Source: Apostichopus parvimensis (lineage: Eukaryota; Echinodermata; Holothuroidea; Aspidochirotida; Stichopodidae). Taken from it: DNA of 37,807 nt. Of the stretch, positions 24,521-34,985 are shown one piece after another. The DNA is taken from contig KN888733.1 of assembly GCA_000934455.1 (NCBI GenBank), positions 17,793 through 55,599 of the forward strand. The letters are read 5' to 3'. How positions within the stretch are numbered: position 1 is the first letter of the stretch; the number at the start of each line of letters is the position of its first letter. The notes below the pieces were generated by a model. The model made no database searches. It saw nothing but the letters and a program-made list of their open reading frames with translations, and was not told where the DNA came from. The translations under genes and the position numbers were made by a program.

Positions 24521-24918
24521 CGCCCTCCCCCCCCACCCCATCTGAATTTGTTCCTTTTTATGAAATGTTTACCTCACAATAGCTCACCAAGTAGAATGAG
24601 ATTGACAACTGATATAAGAGCAAAATGCTATCCTTAGATTTTTCCCCCAATTGTAAATTACGGCTTACAATTTTTTGGTACGATAAAACGCACATAAAAG
24701 AGGGAAATCTGAAATTATTAAAAAAGGTTTGAAATTTTCCCTTCATTATTTAAATACAAGATTATTAACTTTACTGTTATATGAATTTAATTTCTAATTC
24801 TGACCCCCCTCCCCTCCACTCCCAAAAATGACCAAAGTTAACCCCAAAATGGCTGCTTTAACATTGTAAACTTATTGTAGAAATTTGAACTTGACAACTA
24901 TGATGTCACTTTTCTTAC
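24521..24918. other. Non-coding stretch right of the gap
   Basis: A poly-C-rich start, then AT-rich sequence with another CCCCCCTCCCCTCC run near 24,805. No exon or RNA gene seen. Confidence 0.5.
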
Positions 24919-24957
24919 CACAACTGTTTTCCTTGTTCGCATAATTAGTTTCTTTAT
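24919..24957 (-). CDS. Short candidate exon, 39 nt
   Basis: On the minus strand the acceptor GACTTTCCAG and the donor TGTG|GTAAGA bracket 39 nt, open in phase 0 (IKKLIMRTRKTVV) and in one other frame. Phase 0 would join directly to the exon at 27,602-27,655 and to the candidate at 19,153-19,384. It is short enough that chance is a serious alternative. If the 11-nt microexon at 27,001 were included before it, the reading frame would meet a stop, so at most one of these two follows directly. Confidence 0.25.
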
Positions 24958-25276
24958 CTGGAAAGTCATGAATATTCTGTTGTAATCTGCTATCTATGAC
25001 ATCATGCTAGCAGATTTCCTTGTTAGGAAACATCAGCTTCCTTCCTCATAAATGTCAAACTAATCATGCCACACTTTCTGACATTTACAAAGCTTTGTCA
25101 GTAATAATCTGTGGAATTTGAATCATTTTCCCTTACTTTGTTTGTATATTTTGTTATTTTGGAGGTCAAGTTAGAAACAACTACATGCTACTAAATATCT
25201 CTGATTTTAATTTTAATTTTCAATGTTTATTATTTTATGAAGTGCAGTCATTTGTAAAAACTCTTGTGGTTTGCAG

Positions 25277-25494
25277 TCAATACATTTGGTCTGAAGAATA
25301 AAAACTCCAGGTTTCCAGAAAAAATGGAGAGCATGGATGGGATAGGCTCACCGGGTCGGTCCCATATCTCAACGTCAAAGCGTGGAAAAATTCTCCATTT
25401 CATTTCAGATTTGAACTTATTTCTATGTTACTTCAGGCGTGAAACATACCTATATTATAAACTGTCAATAATTGCAATTATACAGTATGCCTAA
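25277..25494 (+). CDS. Candidate exon of the plus-strand gene, basic Ser-rich
   Basis: Follows a good acceptor (CTTGTGGTTTGCAG). With one base carried over from the exon at 12,127 it reads NTFGLKNKNSRFPEKM, then ESMDGIGSPGRSHISTSKRG. It stays open to a TAA at 25,492. The first 45 codons look like protein; the AT-rich rest reads less so, and the true donor, if this is an internal exon, was not identified. TFGLKNKN recalls a short motif in ZC3H15/Tma46-type proteins, but eight residues are not enough to assign a family. The complementary strand is also open over the same bases. Confidence 0.4.
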
Positions 25495-25734
25495 GGAGAG
25501 TATGAGATCTCATGGACAGAAGTTTCTGACCTTTTGCCAACACTTTGGCATTTAACATTCCAAATCATGTCCAACAGTCTATTTATTGCACCATGAACGA
25601 ATGATATGATGATGGTACAGGTTCTGTCAGGAAGTGACTCTTGCTTACTTAGCTTAGTTTAGAGACCGAAGGATCAGGAAGCCTTACAGTAGCTTATTTG
25701 AGACCCTATCCGTGTTAGATCGTGGATGAACACT

Positions 25735-26165
25735 GGCTTATTTCAAGCCTTCTCTTTTCGATAAGTGTTCAGAGGATAACGCGGCAGGGGTGTGAATTCG
25801 CTCCCATTCCTGCTCCCGTGACCGACATTTAACGTCCCCATCCGACGGACGAGAGTGTATGCCCCAGCATCTGACCACTTTCTCAAACACTGAGGTAGGT
25901 AAAGGCACCCCATTCGGCATCACTGCAGTGCAGCCATGATGAACAAAGTTGTTTCGAAACCAAGTGAAGAACAGAAACAAACCCCTTTCCCAAGTTCACA
26001 AACCAGAAAAACTCAATCCACGGAAGACTCCGCACATCACCACTGCACTGCAGCGATGTTTGAATAGGTCAAGAGAATCTGGCTCCTGGTGGAATTTTGA
26101 TCCTGGAACCTAAGGATTGTGAGGCAGACACTCTAACCGCTGAACCAAGCCTTTGCCTTGAAGGT
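25735..26165 (-). mobile_element. tRNA-derived SINE with tRNA-Val-like head
   Basis: On the minus strand a tRNA-like head starts near 26,150. The A box is TGGTTCAGCGGTTAGAG (26,131-26,147) and the B box GGTTCCAGGATCAAAATTCC (26,091-26,110). The region between contains GCCTCACAATCC, whose loop would show a CAC (Val) anticodon. A GC-richer body follows, including CGGATGGGGACGTTAAATG at about 25,820-25,845. That block resembles the conserved central domain of SINEs reported in many marine invertebrates (from memory, not checked). A CACTGCAGTG-type motif occurs twice (about 25,920 and 26,045). A minus-strand 80-codon frame at 25,738-25,980 lies inside the body and is not a gene. Confidence 0.75.
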
Positions 26166-26167
26166 AT

Positions 26168-26192
26168 TGCTAGCTTACCTGTCTCCTCACAG
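26168..26192 (-). repeat. Dispersed donor-like repeat fragment next to the SINE
   Basis: Read on the minus strand: GTGAGGAGACAGGTAAGCTA, the same end as the repeats at 11.2, 11.6 and 19.6 kb. It abuts the tRNA-like head of the SINE. Confidence 0.5.
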
Positions 26193-27000
26193 CATTAGAA
26201 TTTGCTCTTTAACAACAGAGGGGTAACAGTGACAGTTATGCACAACTCTACACAAACCTTTAAATAGTCTACAATAAAGTTATACATTTTTCTGCAACAA
26301 AATCATCTGAGGAAATTGTGTTTTTTTGGTTTGAGTCAGTTCTAACAGCAGTGATGAATTTTGCAAAAGATATAATCCATAACTCACAACTCAGTTTATA
26401 TCAACTGTCCCAGGTATTTGACATTTGTGTCAGTTCCGAGTGTTTTCTTGTTGCTGTTTTTCTGTTGTTGTAAATTTTAGTACAGATATCAGGAACTCAC
26501 TCTAGCAAATAAAGAATCAGCAATAGCTTCAGGGTACCAGTAACTCAGAAGAATCCATATTTTACAATATTTTTTCATCCTTTTACCATATTTTGACTCT
26601 CCTTAATGCACTTAAAATGGAAAATTACAACCATTTCTACATTTTGCGCTTCACTGATCAGCAGTCTGCTTGAATACATTTAAAGCATCAAACTAAAGCA
26701 AGGCCCCCCGTTTTTTTTTATTCTGTCGCCTTCAAAGATGACGTTAAAATTTCCAGAGTAACTCCCAACAGATTACGTCAAATTTTGACCGCATGCTATG
26801 ATGTCACTTGTTTGTCACGGCTAGTAAAAGGTGCGAGGCCATTAAATATATTTATTGCTTTATATGCAATTTAACTGCAGGGCAGCGGTAGGGTGAACTA
26901 CTGGGATATTTATAGCATCCTACACCCTTTGACTTTTAAATCGGTAAAGAGTTCATCGGCAAAAGGAACAAACAATTCCTAGTAATTTTTATTGACTTAC

Positions 27001-27011
27001 CAAGAATAAAA
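27001..27011 (-). CDS. Candidate 11-nt microexon
   Basis: On the minus strand a near-ideal acceptor (CTTTCCCACCTTCCTCCAG) is followed after only 11 nt by a near-ideal donor (CTTG|GTAAGT). No other AG lies within 30 nt upstream, so if the donor is used the exon is this short. It would follow the exon at 27,602-27,655, shift the frame by two bases and add Phe-Tyr-Ser plus two bases. Microexons are known in neuronal genes of many animals. Chance pairing of splice-like motifs does occur elsewhere in this window, so this remains a candidate. Confidence 0.35.
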
Positions 27012-27601
27012 CTGGAGGAAGGTGGGAAAGACAGCAGTAAGTAGTTAGAATTTTAGTAGTTTAAAGTTTAATATTAGTTGTTGTTTTGTTTCGAGTGGGA
27101 ATTGTTTGTTTTCAAAATGTAAGATTCCTCCAAACTGACAACGAGGAATAATGTTTTCGATAGAATCCGATCACTTCATTGAAGAATAAATCAAGAGGCC
27201 AATAGAAGCACTTCAGCTAATTCTGACATTGAAAAGTATAGATGTACCATAAACAAGGTAGTGTGACTACAAATTCAACAATAAATGTCACTCAAACAAA
27301 CTTGCGTGACAAAATAAATATTTTATTTCCTTAATAGCTAAAGTGCCCCCCCCCCCCAACTCTCACTTATTACATTTCCTACAAAACAGTAATAATAATT
27401 GGGAAAATGTCTGGGTTATTGCTTATCGCTGTGCCTTGTATCAACGTAAATTGACTTTTGTTTATCGAGATGCAACGTTCCCAAGCTGACATTACCCAAA
27501 CTTGTATAATTTGATACCACCCCTAACGAATATATTTCGTCAGGAGAATTCAAAGAGGCGCTGGAAATATTATTATAATTATAAGAATTAATATAACTCA
27601 C

Positions 27602-27655
27602 CATAGTGAAGCTCTGGATACTCAGGTTATCCTCATCGTAACGGTGTGCTGACCC
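27602..27655 (-). CDS. Internal coding exon, 54 nt
   Basis: The minus-strand acceptor has a long pyrimidine tract (CTCTTCTCATCTTCTTCGCAG) and the donor is ATG|GTGAGT; both are strong. The 18 codons in phase 0 read GSAHRYDEDNLSIQSFTM. Phase 0 at both ends matches the exon at 29,956-30,045. The peptide is polar, acidic and Ser-rich and looks like a linker with possible phosphorylation sites (inference). An 18-codon symmetrical exon could be skipped without a frameshift, so alternative splicing is plausible. Confidence 0.78.
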
Positions 27656-29955
27656 CTGCGAAGAAGATGAGAAGAGAACAGTGGAATTAAACAAGAGAAA
27701 AAGAAGAAAACAGAGAGAAAGAGAGAACTTACCAGAGAGACGGTTTGAATTGTGACTTTAATAATATTTTTTTGCACCACATGTATGGATATTTTTAATA
27801 TACGAGATTGATAACTCAAAAACATACTTGTATTATGACCAAATGTCAAAAATAATCAAGAGGATTTAGTCATAGTAGAGAACAGACTCATGCATACATT
27901 TCAATCTCAACTTATATTGCATGGTTCTCTTTCCAACTCTCTCCTACGCAATTTATTTTTACGCAGAATACGTTGTGTTTGTTTGTTAATGCTAAAGATA
28001 CACTCAGTCCTGACTGATATCGTGTAGGTCTGTATAATAGTCTAACTTCCTTTTTGTTGGAGTATTTTACCGTAATGTGGGTAGAAAAAGTGTGGCTAAT
28101 AGCTGGTGAGTGGTGTAATAATTTGTTTTTTTTTCACACCCGAGCAGCACATGATCTTAATGCTAGGATTCCTACATCGGCGATTGTTCCTCCAAATCCT
28201 GGCAAGATCTTTCGCAAACGAGATATATCTGAAAAACGTTATTGGAAGAATAGCATATACCATTAACTTCCTCCAAATCCTAACAGTTCAAAATAAAATT
28301 CATGTGTTATAACAACAACAATCTAAATTTATTCAGCATAAAAAGTTCAAAAACAACGCATTTGGATTTTTGCCATTGGTTAATAAGCTGCAAAACGTAT
28401 CTTCAACACAAATATTTTGACTAGTGTCTGTTGCATGTTGATGCATAGACATCAGGGTTATTGCCTTCATTGATTTGTGTATGAACATTGAACAATATGA
28501 TCTTCTAAGTATCGATCAATCTTATTGTCACAGCATTGATGAAATCTCATTTTCATAGGATGGTAGTTGAGCATGTGATGCAACACAAGTACTGACCTAG
28601 ATATGAAATATAACCCCCCCACCAGCCCCCCCCCAAGTCCCCCCCCAAATTAATTGATCTGGGAGCTCAGAAGTCAACCAACTTGTTCAATAATGTTACC
28701 GCCGAGGCAGAGATTCAGCGAAGAACTTTAAACCCCAGGAAGTACTAGCATTGTAAATCGGCAAACCCCGAATGAGGATTTCAATAATTTCACTGAGCTG
28801 TAATCTCACATCCTATTGAGTATTAATCGGACTCCTTAAACACCAAGCAAAACCTTTCTCTTCTTTGTTGGCATATTCATTAACCTATTTTGATGTCATC
28901 AAGCAAACTGTGACTTCTGAACATGATGTAAGGAAATGACAGGATTCTTGTTGTTTGCAATAATTCCTTGCTTCAAATGCCAAATGTTCCCCCGACTTAA
29001 AAGGCTGTATTTAATGAGAGAAGGAGATTGGGTATTTTCCTGAGAGAGAGACCTCTGTTCAAACAGCGAGTAAATCTCCCACTGGAAGTCGAAACAATCA
29101 AACCGTTTTTTTCTTGGTTTTGTAAGAGACAACTCACCATTAACGACAACAACAGTCAAGACATTAACCCATTCATTAACCTATTCATTAACCTATTTTA
29201 AACGTTCTGATTCCAGGCATTTCAGGTTTCAGCGTGCCAATGTAAACAAATCTTGTTTCAAAATGCCACCGTATATACACTCATGTTGACTTTTATAGTA
29301 ATCTAAGATTCCCCGAATTTGAAAAGTGACTTTTCATAATTGCGATACATTCGAGTGGATTACATCGGCTAGTCCGGTCGGCATTGGTCTCTGTGGAACT
29401 CATGTCTCGCCGGTCAGTACCATGATACAGAAAACATGTATGCCAAAAGTTAAGCTCTTATGATTTTTAGTAATTGAGCTGTCTGCATACTAAGTTACAA
29501 TCACAATTTTGTGTTGTAAAATCAGGGGGAGGAGAAGGAAGTCGGGGCGAACCAGAAGTTAGATCAACAGGGAAGCGAAGCTCAAATGTCAACAAGTTTT
29601 CTGAGCCATAGGTAGATGGCAGGAGGTCAACTTAATCAGGAATGAGCCTGGGGTAATAAAAAAATCACGGAACTTTGCAAAAATTGCGGCAAAGGTTCCA
29701 GTTTGCGTATGCTACAGTGTGTTAGGATAATAGTTTTTGTCCCTGAGGTAGAAAAGAAATCACGGCTATTCCGCAATTTGCGGAAAAAGCTCATGCCTAC
29801 AGAAAATAATGCCTCCATTGATTTGATGTATTTCCCCTACTTTGCCAGAGTTATAGATTATGGGAACAATTCACTAGTAGCGGTATATAGGAATGCATCT
29901 AGGTGAATGGTAAAGTAAGGGAAAATTTGAGGAGTGGGTGGAAGAGTCTTCTTAC
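27656..29955 (-). other. Probable intron
   Basis: Lies between two phase-matched minus-strand exons. It contains poly-C runs at about 28,613-28,645, a small duplication at 29.65-29.79 kb (listed) and CpG-containing sequence near 29,365-29,415. A plus-strand frame near 28,660-28,745 reads NNVTAEAEIQRRTLNP but has no donor. A minus-strand 86-codon frame at 28,899-29,159 is not supported by splice sites. Confidence 0.55.
29646..29793. repeat. Small diverged duplication containing AAATCACGG
   Basis: Copy 1 (about 29,646-29,698) and copy 2 (about 29,741-29,793) share CCTG, GGTA, AAATCACGG, GCAA and TTGCGG followed by AAAG, in order. The period is about 95 bp. Opposing open frames across it are by-products. 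Confidence 0.6.
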
Positions 29956-30045
29956 CGCCATAGTCCTATATCCCGTCAATGTTACATTGGCACCATCCAC
30001 ATCATCATCATCATCATCCTCATCATCATCCTCTTTCCATCGTTT
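29956..30045 (-). CDS. Internal coding exon with poly-aspartate tract
   Basis: A 90-nt minus-strand exon with acceptor CATTTTTCTGCAG and donor GCG|GTAAGA. Thirty codons in phase 0 read KRWKEDDDEDDDDDDV, then DGANVTLTGYRTMA. The Asp run is encoded almost wholly by GAT, so it is a coding trinucleotide repeat and may vary in length. Phases match the exons on both sides (30,271-30,365 ends in phase 0; 27,602-27,655 starts in phase 0). Acidic tracts of this kind are common in disordered linkers and do not identify a family. Confidence 0.8.
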
Positions 30046-30270
30046 CTGCAGAAAAATGATGAGAAATTTAATGGTCTTCAAAACAAAATGGGGGTAACAA
30101 GGTAACACTTGTAAGGCCTACCAAATTACTAAAAGATGGATATTTAAGAGGGAAAGTTATCAAATCCAACAAAATTTAACTTTGACAAGCCATATGATAA
30201 ACAGTTTTGTACTTCCTACTTTATCTATCAAAGTTTCATATTTTAACTAAAAATAAAGACTACAGATTAC

Positions 30271-30365
30271 CTCTTCAACTTCTTCCAAGCTAGGAGCAGA
30301 TCCAGCCCACATTGAAGAACAATATCCTGTATTTTTTTTTTGTCTGTCCTCATTTGATTTTAGGC
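30271..30365 (-). CDS. Internal coding exon, Lys/Gln- then Glu-rich
   Basis: A 95-nt minus-strand exon with acceptor TATCTGCCATTGTAG and donor GAG|GTAATC. The first two bases finish a split codon, then 31 codons are open: LKSNEDRQKKNTGYCSSM, then WAGSAPSLEEVEE. A second AG (ATACAG) inside would give a 19-codon version, but it follows a run of ten A rather than a pyrimidine tract, so the longer form is preferred. It ends in phase 0 and continues directly into the Lys/Asp-rich exon to the left. An in-frame stop just upstream of the acceptor confirms that the exon must be spliced in. Confidence 0.75.
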
Positions 30366-33219
30366 CTACAATGGCAGATATTTACATTAAGAGCTGTGCC
30401 AACGATATTCCACACGTTATCCCACGATTACAGACTAATCCGAAACTGAATGTTTATCAACTCTACAAATCATAATGTCATTTCATAACAACTTCCACAT
30501 TAGTTATTTAGTCTCATATGTGTATTTGTACATATATCAAAGGGCGGAGGCATACAGCATATATACTTAGTATGTAAACTAAACACTGTATCCGACACAA
30601 AAGTATATATACAGTAGTATGTACAGTGTTCTCGTTATCAGATTAATTACCTTGTTAGTTGTTAATTGACCAAAGTACAGTTTCCAGTTAAAGTCTACCA
30701 GACAGTATTAACATTAACTGATACATACAGTAAAGTCAATAGCACATTTGAAGTATAATGGTGTGTGCACTGTTTTACATGTTTGCATTAAATATGTGAG
30801 ACAAATCCTGTGCTGTCATCATATACCTGACGACAACCGTGAATTATTTCAACTGATCAGGTGAAAGTTAATGTTCGTTACACGTAAAGTCTTGACAAGT
30901 CCAGAACTCCAGATGCACTATTCCAATGATTAAAATGACTGAATTTCATAAAAGCTTTTTCCTTATAAAAATAGCTGATCATCATCCACAAAAACAACAG
31001 GTTTCAGAGAAGTGATGATTACCAATAGATGAGCTACATGGTATGTTAAAATAAGATTTATAGTGTATTTTAGGGTGGAATGGGGGTGGGGAAGGCTTGG
31101 TTAACAAGGAATTGGATGCATAAACATGCCATTATAATCACCAAGGTATCGTGACTGAAATGATGTCACAAGAGTTTTTTGTTTTTTTTATCTACACCAC
31201 CATATCCTCTTCCTTTAAATTATGGTGGCAAAACAACAACAGGGCAAAGTTCTTATTGGTCGTCCGGTCTTCCAAGAAGACCAAATTTCTGTTCGAATGA
31301 CCAAAATCATCTTTGGTGGTCATCCGGCAGAAGACTAGTTGTTTAAATCAACTTCAGATTGCATTGTAACTAAATAACCCCCAAAATTAGGTAATTTGAT
31401 AAATTGGTATCAGCGTCCATCATACAGTGAAATCAAACAAAAAGTAGCAGTAGGCCACATATGATCCACCCAAAGGTGAGTTTTACAGGCCAAAAGCAAA
31501 TGCTATTTACTAAACCTACACAAGACTCCTACAGTGTACACATTGGCCATTTCTTTGTTATTTATCTAATTTTGATGACAACCAAACAATATTAGTTAAC
31601 TTAAAAAAATGTTCAACTTTTAATAGTATTTAAAGCAAATTCTATCATATATCATGGCCTAATCCTGTGATCAACAGTCTCATATTATGTTTGAAATCTT
31701 CTGTCATATAGTGTGCTGGAGATTCAGGACTGTAACCACAATGACATCACAGAGATAAATATTACTTGGCATTTCTTAAGGTTGTTCCTTAAAACAGGCA
31801 AATATTGTGTTTGGCGGTAGTACTGCTAAGTGCCTACTGTTCGCCATGAAGGTTTGAAAAGCTAACAGGAATACAGAGACTTCACTTCCTAGTGGCACAA
31901 TCCCACAAAAGGATATTTCACAATTTTATAAAACAAACAGGAACAACTCCTCATTATTACACTATCACAAAAGCACTGATACAGGAAGATATAAAGGGGC
32001 CTTCATTTCAACAAACTGTAAGAGTATTTTTTTCTCTCTCTATAGATGACATTCTAGCCTCTATTTGTCTTGTGCATAAAGATTCAATCAAACAGTACAG
32101 AAGTGAGGGCAGTATTAAACTATGAATTTGTAGGCATATCTCCTTTCATTCTTTCTGGCATGCTCACTGTTACATGATGAGACAAGTAGATGTTTCATCA
32201 TCTCTGTGTAAATAATGGAATTAAGGAGAAATTAAAATTAATGTTCACACTTACGAAGCTTATGAACCATTTTTTTTGTCAGACTGTATTGAAATCAGCT
32301 AGATGCTCTTTGTTTGCAAAAACTGCTGCAAATAAATCTTTGCATTTTATGTAACAGTTTTGACCACTTTGCAGTTCATTGAGCAAGGCATTAGGTTTTC
32401 ATTTGCCTAACACCTCATTTGATATGTGTATGTAGTAGTAGCCTGATATCAAACTTGAAAATAAAACTTGCTGTCCAGTTTCTCTTTTGAAACCTAAAGT
32501 CTACTTATACAAGACACTGCTTAAAACACTCCCTTGACAACAGGTGGATCATGTGATATACTGAATCTATAACAGGTAGATGTGTTATGGTTTAAATGGG
32601 TGATATTACTATCAAACAGGATGTTTTGATAACATCGCCATGGCCAGAAATATCACCTCAGGCATTTATTATGATGCTAGAGTCACATCCTGCAGTGCAT
32701 GTTCTAAGCCTATACACTGTACTGTATAATTCTAATCCAAACACACATGCTACCTGCTACAGTCATCTTGTAGCATTTGCTGTTAAAATTTCTAGCAGAT
32801 GTATTATCTATGATAAGCACCTTGACTAAAATTATATAGATGAATTATCTTTCTTTGTGTTATAAATTGTGTTTTTTCTTTTTCAGTAAAAAAAAAACTG
32901 CTATCAAAATACCAATTAATATCTTCCCTGGTTACTTGAGTTATAATGTAAACTGTTAGGAGGGCAAAGATCAATATTTTTTGTTACCATAGCAACAAAG
33001 ACACTTAGGTCTTTGCCTAGCTCCTAATGCCATGTAACAGCTATTTGGCTAAAACTACAACATACTGTAGTTGGGCTTTGTTTAGAGTGCAATGAAAGTG
33101 ACCATATATGAACATATCTTCATATTTCTTAATGTGCTCATTAATTCTTAACAGTAAATATTTTTGTAAATCATCAATTGACTTTCTGATGGGATGAGAA
33201 CATATACCAAAAAAAGGAC
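30366..33219. other. Probable intron, no certain exon
   Basis: AT-rich. A 26-nt minus-strand segment near 32,743-32,768 (acceptor TTTTAACAG, donor GCAG|GTAGCA) would bridge the phases of the 35.4-kb candidate and the 30.3-kb exon, but its signals are weak. A perfect inverted repeat, GGTCTTC-CAA-GAAGACC, lies at 31,266-31,282. Plus-strand frames at 31,892-32,125 and 32,596-32,829 have no recognisable domain. Confidence 0.45.
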
Positions 33220-33598
33220 TTAAAGGGTGTGAAGACTCGCGCAAAAAGAAACGCATAATGCCGGTAATCTGACCTAGTTTCGAATGAGGTGTAACAGAAG
33301 TGTTAGACACCACCATCGCTCTCAGAAAATACACACACACAGCTTGCTACCATCGGTAATTAGACACTAGTGTACAGTCAGTGCATACAGCTGCGGTCAA
33401 TACCCACAGCACATTATACAAACGATACAGCGATGGACATCTCAGGTCCAGCTAAAGATAACAATTAAGGTATCATGTTTCATTACTGTACTGTCTGCAT
33501 TTTGTAGCGACACAAACACAACGTCACTTGCAAGCAACGAAAAGTTAACTTTTTCAGATGGCCGCACGCGGTTTGGGGCGAGTCTTCAATGCCTTTAA
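33220..33598. mobile_element. MITE-like element with TTAA ends
   Basis: The left end is TTAA then AGGGTGTGAAGACTCGC; the right end in reverse complement is TTAA then AGGCATTGAAGACTCGC. The core TGAAGACTCGC is identical. TTAA at both ends again fits a piggyBac-type target duplication (inference). The interior of about 370 bp has no coding frame, but includes GGTGT/ACACC pairing near 33,290-33,312. The left 70 bp recur at 16,111. Confidence 0.65.
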
Positions 33599-34529
33599 AA
33601 AACAGGAAGACATCTACTTTCTGTCAAATTCTAACAAATTTTTTTGGGTATTGACAGCCAGTCATGAGATTGGTTCCTCGACATTATTGTTGTATGGTTG
33701 ACATAATTTGCAGATGGGACAAAAATCTGATCTAGAAATCCTCTGGGGCATGGACAATGAGCTCCCCCCCCCCACGCTCAAACTCAGTTTTAGATTTTGT
33801 AGAAGCATTCACCTGGTTGTACACATTTCCCTTTTCAGGAGCCCGGATTTGGCCTCAATACTCCAAAGGCAACCATATCTAGATACCAACACAGATCCTT
33901 GTTACACTAGTAGGGGAAATTTTATTTGTGTACATCCTGTTTTGCAAGATTCTTGGCTGTACCTATTATAGTAACTCAGCTCTAATGTTTCGTTACATCT
34001 TTACCACAGATCATAAACAGATACACTTCAGTTATGATAAGCAGGCATTTACGGTGCAGAGATCAATATTCCAACAGATCTAAAGCTATAAGAGGATATT
34101 GCAACAGATGTATCCACAGGGTTCAATATAAATCTACAAGAATAACAATATTACATAAAATACAAATAAGGAACAAACAACCATTTAAACAGGTTTAGAT
34201 TAAGTAAATTTATAAATCTGAGAATATAAGCTATATATAACTTGATGGATGATTAAGATAACACTGGTAACAGCTTAGTCTGTGAGGTTCACAACCCCCA
34301 ATGAACCCTCCCCACCCCCCCTCCTCCCATACCAAAAAACCATGTGTAAACTGGACTTACAATACCTCATACAGCTGCTATTATAGGAGTACAGTATGAA
34401 ATGTTTTCCTTGTGATTTGTTATAAATATAAATATGACCTTTGATCATTTCTAGGATTGATGAAATTAGTCACCACTTAATGAATGACGTAGATCTATGT
34501 AACCTACTGTGGGAATATAAATATGTGTA

Positions 34530-34910
34530 CATACAAGAGGTATATGGAGGCTGTATAGAACCAAGCTTGTCTTACACAGAGATAGTGCAATGGAGAAGCT
34601 ATTGGTCTACTTTTGGTGTCAAACTTTTGCATCTTTCGATGAATCTGGTAAACTTACTCACAACTTTATGAAACAACATGAAATTACCTAGAAACTTCCG
34701 ACAAGATATAAGATTACATGAGGTTTATGAAGGCTGTATACAACCAAGTTTGTATTACACAGAATTAGCTACTTGTCTACTGTTGGCGTCAAAGAAAGAC
34801 TGTATCTTTCGATGACTCTGATAAAATTACTCACAACTTTATGATTAACATGAATGAGACAACAAACTACTGGGAGGCTGTCAACAACCAAGCGTTGTAA
34901 TGTATTACAA
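34530..34910. repeat. Diverged tandem duplication, period about 183 bp, with partial third copy
   Basis: GGAGGCTGTATAGAACCAAG (about 34,546) recurs as GAAGGCTGTATACAACCAAG (about 34,728) and in part as GGAGGCTGTCAACAACCAAG (about 34,875). CATCTTTCGATGAATCTGGT and ACTCACAACTTTATG also recur. The plus-strand 76-codon frame over copy 1 is not conserved in copy 2. Confidence 0.8.
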
Positions 34911-34940
34911 CATACAGTAATTACAACATAGTACATATAG

Positions 34941-34985
34941 TAGGTTAGGGGATAAGGGGTTTGGGGGTTAGGGTAAGGGGGTTAG
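34941..34985 (+). repeat. Telomere-like G-rich tract
   Basis: Contains GGTTAGGGGATAAGGGG, then TTTGGGGGTTAGGG and TAAGGGGGTTAG: degenerate TTAGGG-type repeats with five G-runs. It may be an interstitial telomere-like remnant or a chance G-rich tract, and is G-quadruplex-prone. Confidence 0.6.

Noticed and set aside
23561..24582. Long frames of more than 300 codons
   Set aside because: They run through 875 N bases and have only a few real codons at each end.
25738..25980. 80-codon minus frame
   Set aside because: It lies wholly inside the SINE body.
33041..33340. 99-codon minus frame
   Set aside because: It runs across the left end of a MITE-like element, with no splice support.
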